In this document: one piece after another, positions 52,911-62,489 of the stretch | How the letters are laid out: every line of letters begins with the position of its first letter | How positions within the stretch are numbered: the first letter of the stretch is position 1 | NCBI GenBank assembly: GCA_963921305.4 | Contig: CAWUEX030000002.1 | Span: forward strand, 62,001-126,000 | DNA: 64,000 nt | Reading direction: 5' to 3' | Origin: CAWUEX02 sp963921305 | GTDB lineage: Bacteria > Pseudomonadota > Alphaproteobacteria > Rhodospirillales > Rhodospirillaceae | Position numbers and translations under genes: made by a program | Notes under the pieces: generated by a model | What the model was told of the DNA's origin: nothing | Databases searched by the model: none | The model's input: only the letters and a program-made list of their open reading frames with translations

Positions 52911-55538
52911 TTATGGGAGGCGCCGACGCTGCCGCCATATCACCACAAAAAGGAGGGCAAAGGCTGGGAGATAGAAGATTTCCTTCGCGACCCGGTCGGC
53001 AGCCCGCTCAACGGCAAGGATTTCCCAATCAAAGTCGAGACCCGCATTTTCCGCAGGTCCGGAAAATGCCAGATCATCAACGAAGAGACGGCCGCCCTCA
53101 TCGCGCAAGGCCAGACCGGCCTGATCCATAAGCCGGGACTCGGCATCTTGAGAGCCTTCGACAGGTCCAAGCGTGAGCACGACGGTGCGTTGCTCAAGGT
53201 CGCCGTCGAAGTTCTGCCCTTCCGCGAACAGGCGTAATTCACCTTCGGCCGGGATGGTTGGGATCACATTCATCACCTCAGTGGGCGGAATGCTCTGATA
53301 CGGCGGCGACACCTGATCGAGCCAGAAGCCTGGTCGCAGCAAGGTGAAGGTGACCAGAAGCAAGACTGCGCTTTCCCACAACCGGCTGCGCACGACGAAG
53401 TAGCCTTGCGTCGCCGCAGCGAACACCATCATGGCGATGGTGCCGACGATAAACATGGCGACGCCCTGCCAGAACGTGACGTCAATGAGCAGAAGATCGG
53501 TGTTGAAGATAAACAGGAAGGGCAACAACACGGTGCGCAGGGAATAGGCAAAGGCGGTGACGCCCGTGCGGATGGGATCGCCACCGGAGACCGCCGCAGC
53601 GGCGAAGGACGCAAGCCCGACCGGCGGTGTCACGTCGGCCATGATGCCGAAATAGAATACGAACAGATGCACCGCGATCAGCGGCACGATGAGTCCGCTC
53701 TGCGCCCCGAGTTCCACCACCACCCCGGCCATAAGGGACGACACGACGATGTAATTGGCAGTGGTGGGCAGGCCCATGCCAAGAATCAGGCTGATGATCG
53801 CGACCCAGATCAACATGAAGATTAGGACGCCACCGGAGATAAACTCGACGAACTCGGCCATCACCTGACCAATGCCCGTCAGGGTCACCGTGCCGACGAT
53901 GATACCAGCGGCGGCGGTGGCGACGGCGATGCCGATCATATTGCGCGCACCGGCAATCAGGCCAGCCAGCACATCCATCCCGGACTCATACCAAAGCGCC
54001 TGTGAGATTTGCTGCCCCCGGAACACGGCTTTCAACGGTTTCTGAGTGGCGACAATGACGATCATGAAGAGGCAGGCCCAAAAGGCCGCCAGGCCCGGTG
54101 AGGCCCGCTCCACCACCAGGAACCACACCAAGACGATGATGGGCAGCGCGAAGTAAACCCCGGTCGGGGCAACGTCACTCACCTTGGGGAGATGAAAGTC
54201 TTCCTGGTTGGGGTCATCGAGCGGCAGATCGGGTGTCGCCGCCGCCCGGCGCACGAGCAAGATATAGGCCACAACTGCAAGCACAGCGACGAGAAACCCA
54301 GCCGCACCCCCCGCCGCGCCCTTGAGCCAGTCGACACCGACATACATCAAGCCGAATGTCAGCGCCGTGGCGGCAAAGCCAAACAACGCGCCGCCGAGTT
54401 TCTGCACAAGCGTGCGCGTTGGTCCCGGCGGTTTCGGCAAGGTCGGCATGTTCTGTTTCACCGCTTCGAGATGGACGATGTAGAACAACGCGATGTAGGA
54501 AATCACCGCCGGCAAAAGCGCGTGAGTGATGACCTGGGTGTAGGTCATGCCGACAGAGTCCATAATCAGGAATGCCGCCGCACCCATGACTGGCGGCGTG
54601 AGTTGCCCGTTGACCGAAGAGGCGACCTCAACGGCGCCGGCCTTCTCTGACGTAAAGCCGACACGGCGCATGAGCGGAATGGTGAACGTGCCGGTTGTGA
54701 CGACGTTGGCGATCGACGAGCCAGAGATTAATCCGGTCAGGGCGGAGCCCAAGACCGCTGCCTTAGCGGGACCACCGCGCAGGTGCCCCAACAAAGCAAA
54801 GGCGAGCTTGATAAAGTAGTTGCCTGCTCCGCCGGCCTCCAACAGCGCGCCGAATAGGACAAATAGAAAGACAAAGCTTGCCGAGACCCCGAGGGCAATG
54901 CCGAACACGCCTTGGGTGGTTAGCCACTGGTGAGATAGCGCCCTTTCGAGAGACGCACCCTTCCAGCGCACCACCTCCGGAAAGAAACTCTGATCGCCGA
55001 AGAAGACATAAACGAGAAAAACACCGGCGACGATGGTCAAAGCCGGACCCAAAGCGCGGCGCGCCGCTTCCAAAAGCACAATCAGGCCGGCCCCGGCCGT
55101 GACCAAATCCATCGTCGTCGGCAGCCCGGGCCGCGTGGCCAGGGCTTCGTAAAACAAAACGTGATAGCCGGCGCAGAAAGCGCCGATGAACGCCAGCACC
55201 CAGTCATAGAACGGGATGCTTTGGCGGGCAGCCTGTGAGGTGATGGGGAACGCCAGGAACGTCAGAAAAATGGCGATGGCCAGGTGAACCGAGCGGCTTT
55301 CCGTATCGTTCAGGATGGGAATCCAGCGCCCGACCATGAACGGCAGAGGCGAGGCGATCCACAGCTGGAACAAGGACCACACCAGCGCGATAGTCAGGAT
55401 AATACGGCTCGGCCAACCCGGCGGGTGACGGCGGCCCTGTTCAAGGTCTGCCGCCATGTCATGAGGATCGCCCGCGGACGACGCAGATGCGGAAGACACG
55501 GATGGAGAAGACTGGGACGGTGTCGGAGACTCAGTCAC
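52911..55538 (-). CDS. TRAP transporter fused permease (TAXI type)
   Basis: This encodes 875 residues from a GTG and spans the small and large TRAP permease subunits in one chain with about 18-20 membrane segments. The core has G-L-I-S-G-S-S-I-A-N-V-V-T-T-G-T-F-T-I and G-M-G-L-P-T-T-A-N-Y-I, hallmarks of the DctM-like part. A soluble C-terminal DUF3394-type domain follows before the final helix. It uses the sodium gradient to take up an organic acid together with the TAXI binding protein encoded just upstream. The N-terminal 40 residues are Ser/Pro-rich, and a later Met at 28 is an alternative start. Confidence 0.92.
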   Translation of the reverse strand: MTESPTPSQSSPSVSSASASSAGDPHDMAADLEQGRRHPPGWPSRIILTIALVWSLFQLWIASPLPFMVGRWIPILNDTESRSVHLAIAIFLTFLAFPITSQAARQSIPFYDWVLAFIGAFCAGYHVLFYEALATRPGLPTTMDLVTAGAGLIVLLEAARRALGPALTIVAGVFLVYVFFGDQSFFPEVVRWKGASLERALSHQWLTTQGVFGIALGVSASFVFLFVLFGALLEAGGAGNYFIKLAFALLGHLRGGPAKAAVLGSALTGLISGSSIANVVTTGTFTIPLMRRVGFTSEKAGAVEVASSVNGQLTPPVMGAAAFLIMDSVGMTYTQVITHALLPAVISYIALFYIVHLEAVKQNMPTLPKPPGPTRTLVQKLGGALFGFAATALTFGLMYVGVDWLKGAAGGAAGFLVAVLAVVAYILLVRRAAATPDLPLDDPNQEDFHLPKVSDVAPTGVYFALPIIVLVWFLVVERASPGLAAFWACLFMIVIVATQKPLKAVFRGQQISQALWYESGMDVLAGLIAGARNMIGIAVATAAAGIIVGTVTLTGIGQVMAEFVEFISGGVLIFMLIWVAIISLILGMGLPTTANYIVVSSLMAGVVVELGAQSGLIVPLIAVHLFVFYFGIMADVTPPVGLASFAAAAVSGGDPIRTGVTAFAYSLRTVLLPFLFIFNTDLLLIDVTFWQGVAMFIVGTIAMMVFAAATQGYFVVRSRLWESAVLLLVTFTLLRPGFWLDQVSPPYQSIPPTEVMNVIPTIPAEGELRLFAEGQNFDGDLEQRTVVLTLGPVEGSQDAESRLMDQAGLALRDEGGRLFVDDLAFSGPAENAGLDFDWEILAVERAADRVAKEIFYLPAFALLFVVIWRQRRRLP

Positions 55539-55580
55539 TCAACGGCCTGAAGCAGTGGAATTGGCAAAACAGGTCGCAGT

Positions 55581-56570
55581 TTAGTCGACCCAACCCCGTT
55601 CCCGATAGTAGCGCAGGGCCCCCTCGTGCACCGGCGCAAACAAACCGTCAGAAACCATATCTTCAGGCTCGAGCCGCTCAAAAACCGGATGAAGACGCCG
55701 GAAATCATCGAAGTTATCGAACACCGCTTTGACCAGCACGTACACCACGTCGTCCGGCACAGTGGCCGAGGTGACAAACGTCGCGCGCACACCGAAGGTG
55801 GGCACGGGATCAGGATTACCCCGGTAGATGCCGCCCGGCAGTTCGCGCGCACGATAGAATACGTTGCCGGCCAACAACGCATCGACCCCCTGGCCCGTAA
55901 CGGCGACCAAGCGAGAGTCACACGCGGTGGTGGCCTCTTGTATAGACCCGTTGGGATGGCCGACGACGTAAACGATGGCATCGACTTTGTTGTCACACAG
56001 GGCTTGCGCTTGCTCCGCTGCTTTAAGTTCCGACGTCAAAGCGAACGCATCCCGGCCCCAGCCGATCGCGTCAAGCAGCACATCGGTGGTGTTGCGGCCA
56101 CCGGAACCCGGCGGACCGATGTTGACGCGTTTGTCTCTTAAGTCTTGAAACGTGGCGATGCCAGCGTCTGCCCGTGCCAAAACCGTGTAAGGTTCAGGAT
56201 GGACCGAAAACACCGAGCGCAGATCGGCAAACGCACCTTGGTCTTCAAAATTGGCCAGACCGTTGTAGGCGTAATACTGCACATCTGCTTGCGCGACACC
56301 AAAATCCAATTCACCGGCACGGATGGTGTTGACGTTGAATTCCGAGCCGTCCGTGGACTCCACCGAACAGCGGATACCATGCTCGCGGCGGCCTTTGTTG
56401 ATCTGACGGCAGATGGCGCCACCGGTGACATAGTACACACCTGTCACGCCACCGGTGCCGATGCTGATGAAGTTATTCTGCTGAGCCGCAGGTTCGTCCG
56501 GTGCGCTGACGAGGGCGAAGGCGGCGCCGAAAGCGGCCAACATTGTCTTGAGTCCGGTCATGAAACGCAT
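55581..56570 (-). CDS. TAXI-family TRAP solute-binding protein
   Basis: This encodes 329 residues from the ATG at 56570, giving a signal peptide that ends near A-A-Q-Q. The TAXI fold is shown by S-I-G-T-G-G-V-T-G-V-Y-Y-V-T-G-G, and by N-I-G-P-P-G-S-G-G-R-N-T. Family members bind glutamate or other dicarboxylates; the ligand here is unknown. It lies 42 nt upstream of the fused permease and forms a complete two-gene TRAP system. Confidence 0.92.
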   Translation of the reverse strand: MRFMTGLKTMLAAFGAAFALVSAPDEPAAQQNNFISIGTGGVTGVYYVTGGAICRQINKGRREHGIRCSVESTDGSEFNVNTIRAGELDFGVAQADVQYYAYNGLANFEDQGAFADLRSVFSVHPEPYTVLARADAGIATFQDLRDKRVNIGPPGSGGRNTTDVLLDAIGWGRDAFALTSELKAAEQAQALCDNKVDAIVYVVGHPNGSIQEATTACDSRLVAVTGQGVDALLAGNVFYRARELPGGIYRGNPDPVPTFGVRATFVTSATVPDDVVYVLVKAVFDNFDDFRRLHPVFERLEPEDMVSDGLFAPVHEGALRYYRERGWVD

Positions 56571-56787
56571 TGATCGGTGCTCCACATATCTGAAAGGCGC
56601 TGCGGCAGGGCCGGTACGCGGGCGATAAGCCGATAGACCATAGAGATTGGATGTGGCCTTTCAAGGGCGAAGGCGGATTATCATACCGGCCTTTTCTGAA
56701 CAGGAGGGCCCTCTGGGCAGGGGACCGCCGCGTTGCTATGGTCAAATCTTCGTTTCACGACCTGTCTGAACAGCGCAATTCTGTGCC

Positions 56788-57306
56788 ATGAATCTAAAAG
56801 ATCACGTTCGCCAGATTCCAGATTTCCCTAAACCAGGGATCAATTTTTTCGATATTTCGACCTTGATTGGACATCCAGAGGCCTGGAAAACCACGATCGA
56901 CCGCCTGAAGACCGACTTGGCGGGGTACGCGCCTGATTACGTTGCCGGGATCGATGCCAGGGGTTTTCTTGTTGCGGCCCCATTGGCGATTGCGTTGGAC
57001 TGTGGCGTGTTGATGATCCGCAAACCGGGCAAGCTTCCCGGCAAGACGGTGTCGCACGCTTATGAGTTGGAATACGGCACCGACACGGTTGAGATTCAGG
57101 ACGACGCCTGCGCGCCGGGACAAACAGTCGTGGTGGTCGACGATCTGTTGGCGACGGGCGGAACCCTCTCAGCGGCGGTCAAACTGCTCAAGCAATCAGA
57201 CGCGAATGTGGTTGCCGCAGCATGTGTGATCGAACTGACCTTCCTGAGCGGCCGGGACAAGCTCGACGTGCCCTGCCACACCCTGCTGCAATACGACAGC
57301 GAGTAG
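56788..57306 (+). CDS. apt: Adenine phosphoribosyltransferase
   Basis: This encodes 172 residues, the standard size. It makes AMP from adenine and PRPP in purine salvage. The PRPP-binding motif V-V-V-V-D-D-L-L-A-T-G-G-T (114-126) and the N-terminal P-D-F-P-K-P-G-I motif are typical. It converges on phoB. Confidence 0.96.
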   Translation: MNLKDHVRQIPDFPKPGINFFDISTLIGHPEAWKTTIDRLKTDLAGYAPDYVAGIDARGFLVAAPLAIALDCGVLMIRKPGKLPGKTVSHAYELEYGTDTVEIQDDACAPGQTVVVVDDLLATGGTLSAAVKLLKQSDANVVAAACVIELTFLSGRDKLDVPCHTLLQYDSE

Positions 57307-57316
57307 CGTCATTCCT

Positions 57317-57332
57317 TAGGGGACGGCCCCTA
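57317..57332. terminator. Weak hairpin between apt and phoB
   Basis: TAGGGG-ACGG-CCCCTA can form a 6-bp hairpin in the 37-base gap between the convergent apt and phoB genes. A 14-bp unit CGGCCCCTAGGCGG repeats at 57324 and 57338. There is no T-run, so termination here is uncertain. Confidence 0.3.
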
Positions 57333-57343
57333 GGCGGCGGCCC

Positions 57344-58048
57344 CTAGGCGACGGATTGCGCCCCCTGGCTGTCGAGGGCGTAGCCAGCCGCACGCACGGT
57401 ACGGATGATGTCGCCCTTGCCATCGACGTTCAGCGCCTTGCGGAGACGCCTGATATGCACATCGACCGTGCGCGGTTCGACGTAGATGTCAGGGCCCCAA
57501 ACCGCATTCAGCAGTTCTTCGCGCGAGTACACTGTCCCTGGACGTTCCATCAAGAACTGGAGCAGACGAAATTCGGTCGGGCCGAGATGGATGTATTGCC
57601 CGGCCCGCGTGACGCGATGGGCATCGAGATCCAACACGACGTCGTCGTAAGCCAGCTGCCCCTTGGACTGGCTTGGCGAGGACCGGCGCAATAAAGCACG
57701 CACCCGCGCCAGAAGCTCCGGCATGGAGAACGGCTTGGTCATGTAGTCGTCCGCGCCGACATTGAGGCCACGGACTTTGTCGGTTTCTTCACCCCGCGCC
57801 GTTAGCATAATGATCGGCGTCGACCGGGTGTTCGTTTTCCGGCGCAGTTGACGGCATACCTCGATGCCGGACATCCGCGGCAACATCCAGTCCAGAATAA
57901 TGGCATCGGGAACCGTCTCCTCGGCGACGGTGATCGCTTCTTCGCCATCTGATGCCTCGGTCACCTTAAATCCCTCTTTCTCGAGGTTATAACGCAGCAT
58001 GGTGACCAATGAGGCTTCATCTTCAATGATCATGACGGTGGGTTTCAT
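57344..58048 (-). CDS. phoB: Phosphate response regulator PhoB
   Basis: This encodes 234 residues: a receiver domain with Asp53 as phosphorylation site and Lys105 in T-K-P-F, followed by an OmpR-type winged helix (Y-S-R-E-E-L-L-N-A-V-W-G, T-V-D-V-H-I-R-R-L-R-K-A-L). It activates Pho-box promoters under phosphate limitation. Its ATG overlaps the stop of phoU by 4 nt. The partner kinase gene phoR is not in the window. Confidence 0.96.
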   Translation of the reverse strand: MKPTVMIIEDEASLVTMLRYNLEKEGFKVTEASDGEEAITVAEETVPDAIILDWMLPRMSGIEVCRQLRRKTNTRSTPIIMLTARGEETDKVRGLNVGADDYMTKPFSMPELLARVRALLRRSSPSQSKGQLAYDDVVLDLDAHRVTRAGQYIHLGPTEFRLLQFLMERPGTVYSREELLNAVWGPDIYVEPRTVDVHIRRLRKALNVDGKGDIIRTVRAAGYALDSQGAQSVA

Positions 58049-58806
58049 CGTGGACTCTCCAATGATGTCGTGAATGCATCGGCATCTTGTTCATGAGCCT
58101 CCGCAGCGGAACTCTTCTTGGGACGCTCGGCCGAAATTGGCTTTCCCGCCACCAAGAATTGGATCGTTTCGGCGATGTTGGTTGCGTGATCACCGACGCG
58201 TTCCAGATTCTTAATCATGAAAAGAAGGTGGGTGCAGGCTGGGACGGTATCGGGTTCTTCCAACATGAGCGTCATCAGTTCTTGAAACACACTCGTGTGC
58301 ATTTCATCGACGGCCTCATCTCCGCGCCATACATCATGAGCCTTCTCAACATTCTGCTGGACGTAAGCATCGAACACAGCCTGCACGTTGCCACGCACGA
58401 GGCGAGCCATCTCAATGACACCACCCACAGGCCGGACCTGGGGAAACTGATTGACGATCTGGGTGCGCTTGGCCACGTTGGCGGCGTAATCGCCAATCCG
58501 CTCGATATTGCTAGAGATCTTCAACGCACCAACAATGTGTCTTAGGTCTGCGGCGACAGGCTGACGCAAGGCCAGCAAACGAACAACAAAGGCGTTGATA
58601 TCCGTTTCCATATCGTCGAGCTCTGAATCACCATCCACCACCCGGACGGCAAGTTCGGAATCCCGACTCTCGATTGCGGTAATGGCCGACGCCAGTTGCG
58701 CTTCAGCAACCCCGCCCATCACCGCGATGCGATTGCTGAGAGTCTGCAACTCTTCGCTAAAGGATCTGACGATGTGGAGATCGTCCTTAGGTGTCATGAG
58801 TGCCAT
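58045..58806 (-). CDS. phoU: Phosphate signalling protein PhoU
   Basis: This encodes 253 residues with two three-helix PhoU repeats and their acidic metal-binding motifs (D-x4-D/E patterns such as D-M-E-T-D and E-R-V-G-D-H). It links the Pst transporter to PhoR and keeps the Pho regulon off in high phosphate. The C-terminal 20 residues are acidic and variable. It overlaps phoB by 4 nt. Confidence 0.94.
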   Translation of the reverse strand: MALMTPKDDLHIVRSFSEELQTLSNRIAVMGGVAEAQLASAITAIESRDSELAVRVVDGDSELDDMETDINAFVVRLLALRQPVAADLRHIVGALKISSNIERIGDYAANVAKRTQIVNQFPQVRPVGGVIEMARLVRGNVQAVFDAYVQQNVEKAHDVWRGDEAVDEMHTSVFQELMTLMLEEPDTVPACTHLLFMIKNLERVGDHATNIAETIQFLVAGKPISAERPKKSSAAEAHEQDADAFTTSLESPR

Positions 58807-58822
58807 ACCTTAACGAACACCA

Positions 58823-59638
58823 TCAACCGAAGCGGCCGGTGATGTAGCCCTGAGTCAATTCGTGTTCCGGGTTGGTAAAGACGGTTTCCGTATCACCGCA
58901 CTCGACCAAATACCCGAGGTGAAAAAATGCCGTGCGCTGAGAAACACGCGCCGCCTGCTGCATCGAGTGCGTGACGATAATGATGGTGTAATTCTCGCGC
59001 AGGTCGTCGATCAACTCCTCGATCTTCGCGGTGGCAATTGGATCAAGCGCAGAGCACGGCTCATCCATCAGAATAACTTCTGGGCTCACGGCAATGGCGC
59101 GAGCGATGCAAAGACGTTGCTGTTGGCCGCCCGAGAGGCTGGTGCCCGGCGCATCAAGACGGTCTTTGACCTCTTTGAGCAGGCCGGCCTTCTCCAAGCT
59201 GGAATGGACGATCTCGTCTAGATCGTCCTTGTCGGTCACCAGGCCATGAATGCGTGGCCCATACGCAATATTCTCGAAGATCGACTTTGGAAACGGATTG
59301 GGCTTTTGAAAAACCATGCCGATACGCGCGCGAATCTGCACCGGATCAACGTTCTCATCATAGATGTTTTCATTGTCGAGGGTGATGCGTCCTTCGACCC
59401 GGCAGATGTCGATGGTGTCGTTCATTCGATTGAAACAGCGAAGGAATGTCGACTTGCCGCACCCTGAAGGTCCGATAAACGACGTTACCTGCCGTTCGAC
59501 GATATCGATGTTGACGTCAATCAACGCCTTTTTTTCAGCGTAAGAAACCGTGACATCGCGCGCTGCCAACTTCACTGGATCCGACGAGACCAGTGGTGCG
59601 CCTGCGGTGTCTTTGACGGGGGAAACTTCTTGATTCAT
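58823..59638 (-). CDS. pstB: Phosphate ABC transporter ATPase PstB
   Basis: This encodes 271 residues. The Walker A motif G-P-S-G-C-G-K-S-T (56-64), the signature L-S-G-G-Q-Q-Q-R and Walker B L-M-D-E-P are complete. It drives high-affinity phosphate import with PstA, PstC and PstS. It lies 16 nt after pstA and 16 nt before phoU. Confidence 0.97.
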   Translation of the reverse strand: MNQEVSPVKDTAGAPLVSSDPVKLAARDVTVSYAEKKALIDVNIDIVERQVTSFIGPSGCGKSTFLRCFNRMNDTIDICRVEGRITLDNENIYDENVDPVQIRARIGMVFQKPNPFPKSIFENIAYGPRIHGLVTDKDDLDEIVHSSLEKAGLLKEVKDRLDAPGTSLSGGQQQRLCIARAIAVSPEVILMDEPCSALDPIATAKIEELIDDLRENYTIIIVTHSMQQAARVSQRTAFFHLGYLVECGDTETVFTNPEHELTQGYITGRFG

Positions 59639-59654
59639 GCTTTACAAATGCCCC

Positions 59655-60974
59655 TTACCAGCGCCGCTCGAACTTGTTGCGCAACCAAACGGCTAAGCCG
59701 TTCATGAAGATGAGAAACGCGAGAAGCACCAGCACAGCGGCTGACGTGCGCTCGACAAAGGCGCGCTCCGGCGCGTCCGCCCACAAGTAAATCTGAACCG
59801 GCAGCACCGTGGCCGGGTCCATCGGACCCTGCGGAATATCGACAATAAAGGCGACCATACCGATCATAAGCAGCGGCGCCGACTCACCCAGCGCGCGGGC
59901 CATGCCAATGATGGTTCCCGTCAGCATCCCTGGCATCGCCAGCGGGATGACATGATGCATGATCACCTGGAGCTGCGAAGCGCCCAGGCCCAGTGCCGCT
60001 TCCCGGATGGATGGCGGCACCGACATCAACGCCGCGCGGCTGGCGATAATCACTGTCGGCAGTGTCATCAAGGACAACACCAATCCGCCGACCAGCGGTG
60101 CTGATCGGGGTAGGCCGAAAAAGTTGAGAAACATTGCCAGGCCCAGCAAACCAAACACGATTGATGGCACGGCAGCCAGGTTGTTGATGTTGACTTCAAT
60201 AATATCGGTCAAACGATTCTTGGGCGCGAACTCCTCCAGGTACACGGCAGCTGCAACGCCGATAGGGAACGACAGCACCAGCGTGATCAGCAGCGTATAG
60301 AACGATCCGACGACCGCACCCCAAATGCCGGCCAGTTCCGGTTCCCGGCTATCGCCCTCCGTGAACAAGTTGGTGTTGAACCTAAGATCAACCAGTCCGT
60401 CATCGTCCAGACGATCAAACCAAGCGATGCCCTGATCGGAAACGCGGCGATCGCTTTCGGGCACGTCGCGGGGAATGTTGCCTTTGGCCAACTGATCAAT
60501 ATCGGCGGACGCGGGCACAGACACAGATACCGTCTGGCCGATGAGCGACGGATCACCCATCACCATTTCCCGTAACGTGAAGGGCGCCCCAGAACTGAGC
60601 AGGCGGTATAACTCGCGCTGGTTACGGCGGCCTGATACCTCTGGGAACATGTCGCGTAGCGTTTGACGGACCAGGGTTTGATAGTTGGCCGTAGACAGCG
60701 TTTTTTGATCACGCGTTCCTGCGGGATCAATGACGTCTTCCACCAGCACAATCTCAAGCGTGACATAGGTCTGTAAAAAAGCCGGCAGACCACGGGCACC
60801 GATGGTGACAAACAAAAGCGCAAGCATCCCGATCGCTACGGCAAGTGCGACGATACCATAGGCCTTAAAAATACGCTCTGACCGGTAACGGCGTTTGAGG
60901 CCGGCGTTGACGATTTCCGTTGTCCGGTGCGTCCGGACGGTGGGCGGGGACTCAGACATCACATTCTCGCTCAT
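59655..60974 (-). CDS. pstA: Phosphate ABC permease PstA with large insertion
   Basis: This encodes 439 residues, well over the 290-300 of E. coli PstA. After the first membrane helix (about 38-60) comes a soluble stretch of about 140 residues (DUF3333 type) that would face the periplasm, and then the normal five-helix permease core with the EAA loop (E-A-A-L-G-L-G-A-S). This long form is usual in alphaproteobacteria. Its ATG overlaps the stop of pstC by 4 nt. Confidence 0.93.
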   Translation of the reverse strand: MSENVMSESPPTVRTHRTTEIVNAGLKRRYRSERIFKAYGIVALAVAIGMLALLFVTIGARGLPAFLQTYVTLEIVLVEDVIDPAGTRDQKTLSTANYQTLVRQTLRDMFPEVSGRRNQRELYRLLSSGAPFTLREMVMGDPSLIGQTVSVSVPASADIDQLAKGNIPRDVPESDRRVSDQGIAWFDRLDDDGLVDLRFNTNLFTEGDSREPELAGIWGAVVGSFYTLLITLVLSFPIGVAAAVYLEEFAPKNRLTDIIEVNINNLAAVPSIVFGLLGLAMFLNFFGLPRSAPLVGGLVLSLMTLPTVIIASRAALMSVPPSIREAALGLGASQLQVIMHHVIPLAMPGMLTGTIIGMARALGESAPLLMIGMVAFIVDIPQGPMDPATVLPVQIYLWADAPERAFVERTSAAVLVLLAFLIFMNGLAVWLRNKFERRW

Positions 60975-62350
60975 TCATACTGTTCCCGGTAACGCCGCAC
61001 CACGTGCAGAGCGATAACGTTGATCACCAGCGTGACACAGAACAGCACAAGCCCAAGCGCAAACGCCGCAAGCGTTTTCGCACTGTCAAACTCCTGGTCC
61101 CCAACCAAGAGGGTAACGATCTGTACGGTCACGGTCGTCACGGCTTCCAATGGATTGGCGGTGAGGTTTGCAGCCAGTCCTGCAGCCATCACCACGATCA
61201 TGGTCTCGCCGATGGCGCGGGAGATCGCCAACAGGATTCCGCCGACAATACCGGGCAACGCAGCGGGAAACACAACGCGTTTGATGGTTTCGGATTTCGT
61301 TGCCCCCAGGCCGAGCGATCCCTCGCGCAATGACTGCGGCACAGCGGTGATCACATCGTCCGCCAAAGACGACACGAACGGAATGATCATGATGCCCATC
61401 ACCAGACCCGCCGCCAGCGCGCTTTCGGACGCGACATCAAGGCCGAGCGATTCCCCGAAGCGCCGGATAAATGGAGCGACGGTCAGAGCCGCGAAAAATC
61501 CGTACACCACCGTCGGGATGCCGGCGAGAATTTCGAGCAGCGGCTTGAGCACGGCACGCACGCGCTGATCCGCGTACTCCGCCATGTAGATCGCAGCATA
61601 AAGGCCAACCGGCGTCGCGACACACATGGCGATGAAGGCGATCAGCAACGTGCCCGCAAACAAGGGCACGGCGCCGAACGCGCCGGAGGAGCCGACCTGA
61701 TCGGCCCGCAGGGCGGTCTGTGGACTCCAATCGGTCCCGAACAGAAACTCAGTGAAGGGCACCTTGCCGAAGAACCGGATGGTCTCAAACAAGAGTGAAA
61801 GCACGATGCCAATGGTGGTGAGGATGGCGATGAGAGAACACACCACCAGCAGGCCCGTGATGATGCGTTCAACCCGATTGCGGGCACGAAACTGCGCCGC
61901 GATCCGCGTGCGCGACAAAAGAAGCGTGCCAATCGCGGCGATCAAAACCACCACCACCATAGCCGCGTCACTGATGGTCTGGACCGATGAATACCAGTCG
62001 GCAGCGGCCTTGATACCTGGTTCATCACTGGACGAGATCCCACCGGTTGCCAAGTTGGTGATGTTGGTAATCAGCAAGCTGCGCTCAGCCTCGCTGATTC
62101 CGTCAAACAACTGAGCAAAGTTGCTCATCATCAAGCCGGTGATGATGGCGTCGTCGAATGCAATCCAGAACGCGAGAATGACAACAGCTGGCAGGAACAC
62201 CCAGAGGGCAACGTAACCGCCGTAGTAGTTGGGGAGCGAGTGGAGAACGCTAGCCTGACCGCCCGAAGCCCTTAAAGCTTTAAGGCGCCCCGAATAAAAC
62301 CCAAAGGACGCCAAGAGCAGAACCAAAATGATCGCGACTGTAAAGCTCAT
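60971..62350 (-). CDS. pstC: Phosphate ABC permease PstC, long form
   Basis: This encodes 459 residues. The N-terminal 190 residues add two or three membrane helices and a periplasmic loop to the standard permease core, which holds G-A-V-P-L-F-A-G-T-L and the EAA-type loop R-E-G-S-L-G-L-G-A-T. Such N-terminal extensions are known in alphaproteobacterial PstC. It follows pstS after 139 bases that contain a hairpin terminator. Confidence 0.93.
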   Translation of the reverse strand: MSFTVAIILVLLLASFGFYSGRLKALRASGGQASVLHSLPNYYGGYVALWVFLPAVVILAFWIAFDDAIITGLMMSNFAQLFDGISEAERSLLITNITNLATGGISSSDEPGIKAAADWYSSVQTISDAAMVVVVLIAAIGTLLLSRTRIAAQFRARNRVERIITGLLVVCSLIAILTTIGIVLSLLFETIRFFGKVPFTEFLFGTDWSPQTALRADQVGSSGAFGAVPLFAGTLLIAFIAMCVATPVGLYAAIYMAEYADQRVRAVLKPLLEILAGIPTVVYGFFAALTVAPFIRRFGESLGLDVASESALAAGLVMGIMIIPFVSSLADDVITAVPQSLREGSLGLGATKSETIKRVVFPAALPGIVGGILLAISRAIGETMIVVMAAGLAANLTANPLEAVTTVTVQIVTLLVGDQEFDSAKTLAAFALGLVLFCVTLVINVIALHVVRRYREQYE

Positions 62351-62456
62351 GCTGTGAAGCTCAGGGCACCCTATATCAGACGGCGTTCGCGTTGCTCTAA
62401 ACGCCGGAGCCCGGCCGAATTGTCATGCAAGAGGCCGGACCTGTTTGAAAAGTAAA

Positions 62457-62480
62457 GGCACCCTGGAAAGCCAGGGTGCC
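62457..62480 (-). terminator. Hairpin terminator or attenuator after pstS
   Basis: GGCACCCTGG and CCAGGGTGCC form a perfect 10-bp stem with a 4-base loop, followed on the minus strand by TTTACTTTT. It lies 9 bases after the pstS stop and before pstC. Partial termination here would make more PstS than membrane parts, a common feature of binding-protein operons. Confidence 0.8.
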
Positions 62481-62489
62481 CGTTAACAT

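Noticed and set aside
57324..57351. 14-bp tandem unit as a regulatory array
   Set aside because: There are only two copies and the second lies mostly in the phoB stop region; chance in GC-rich DNA is likely.
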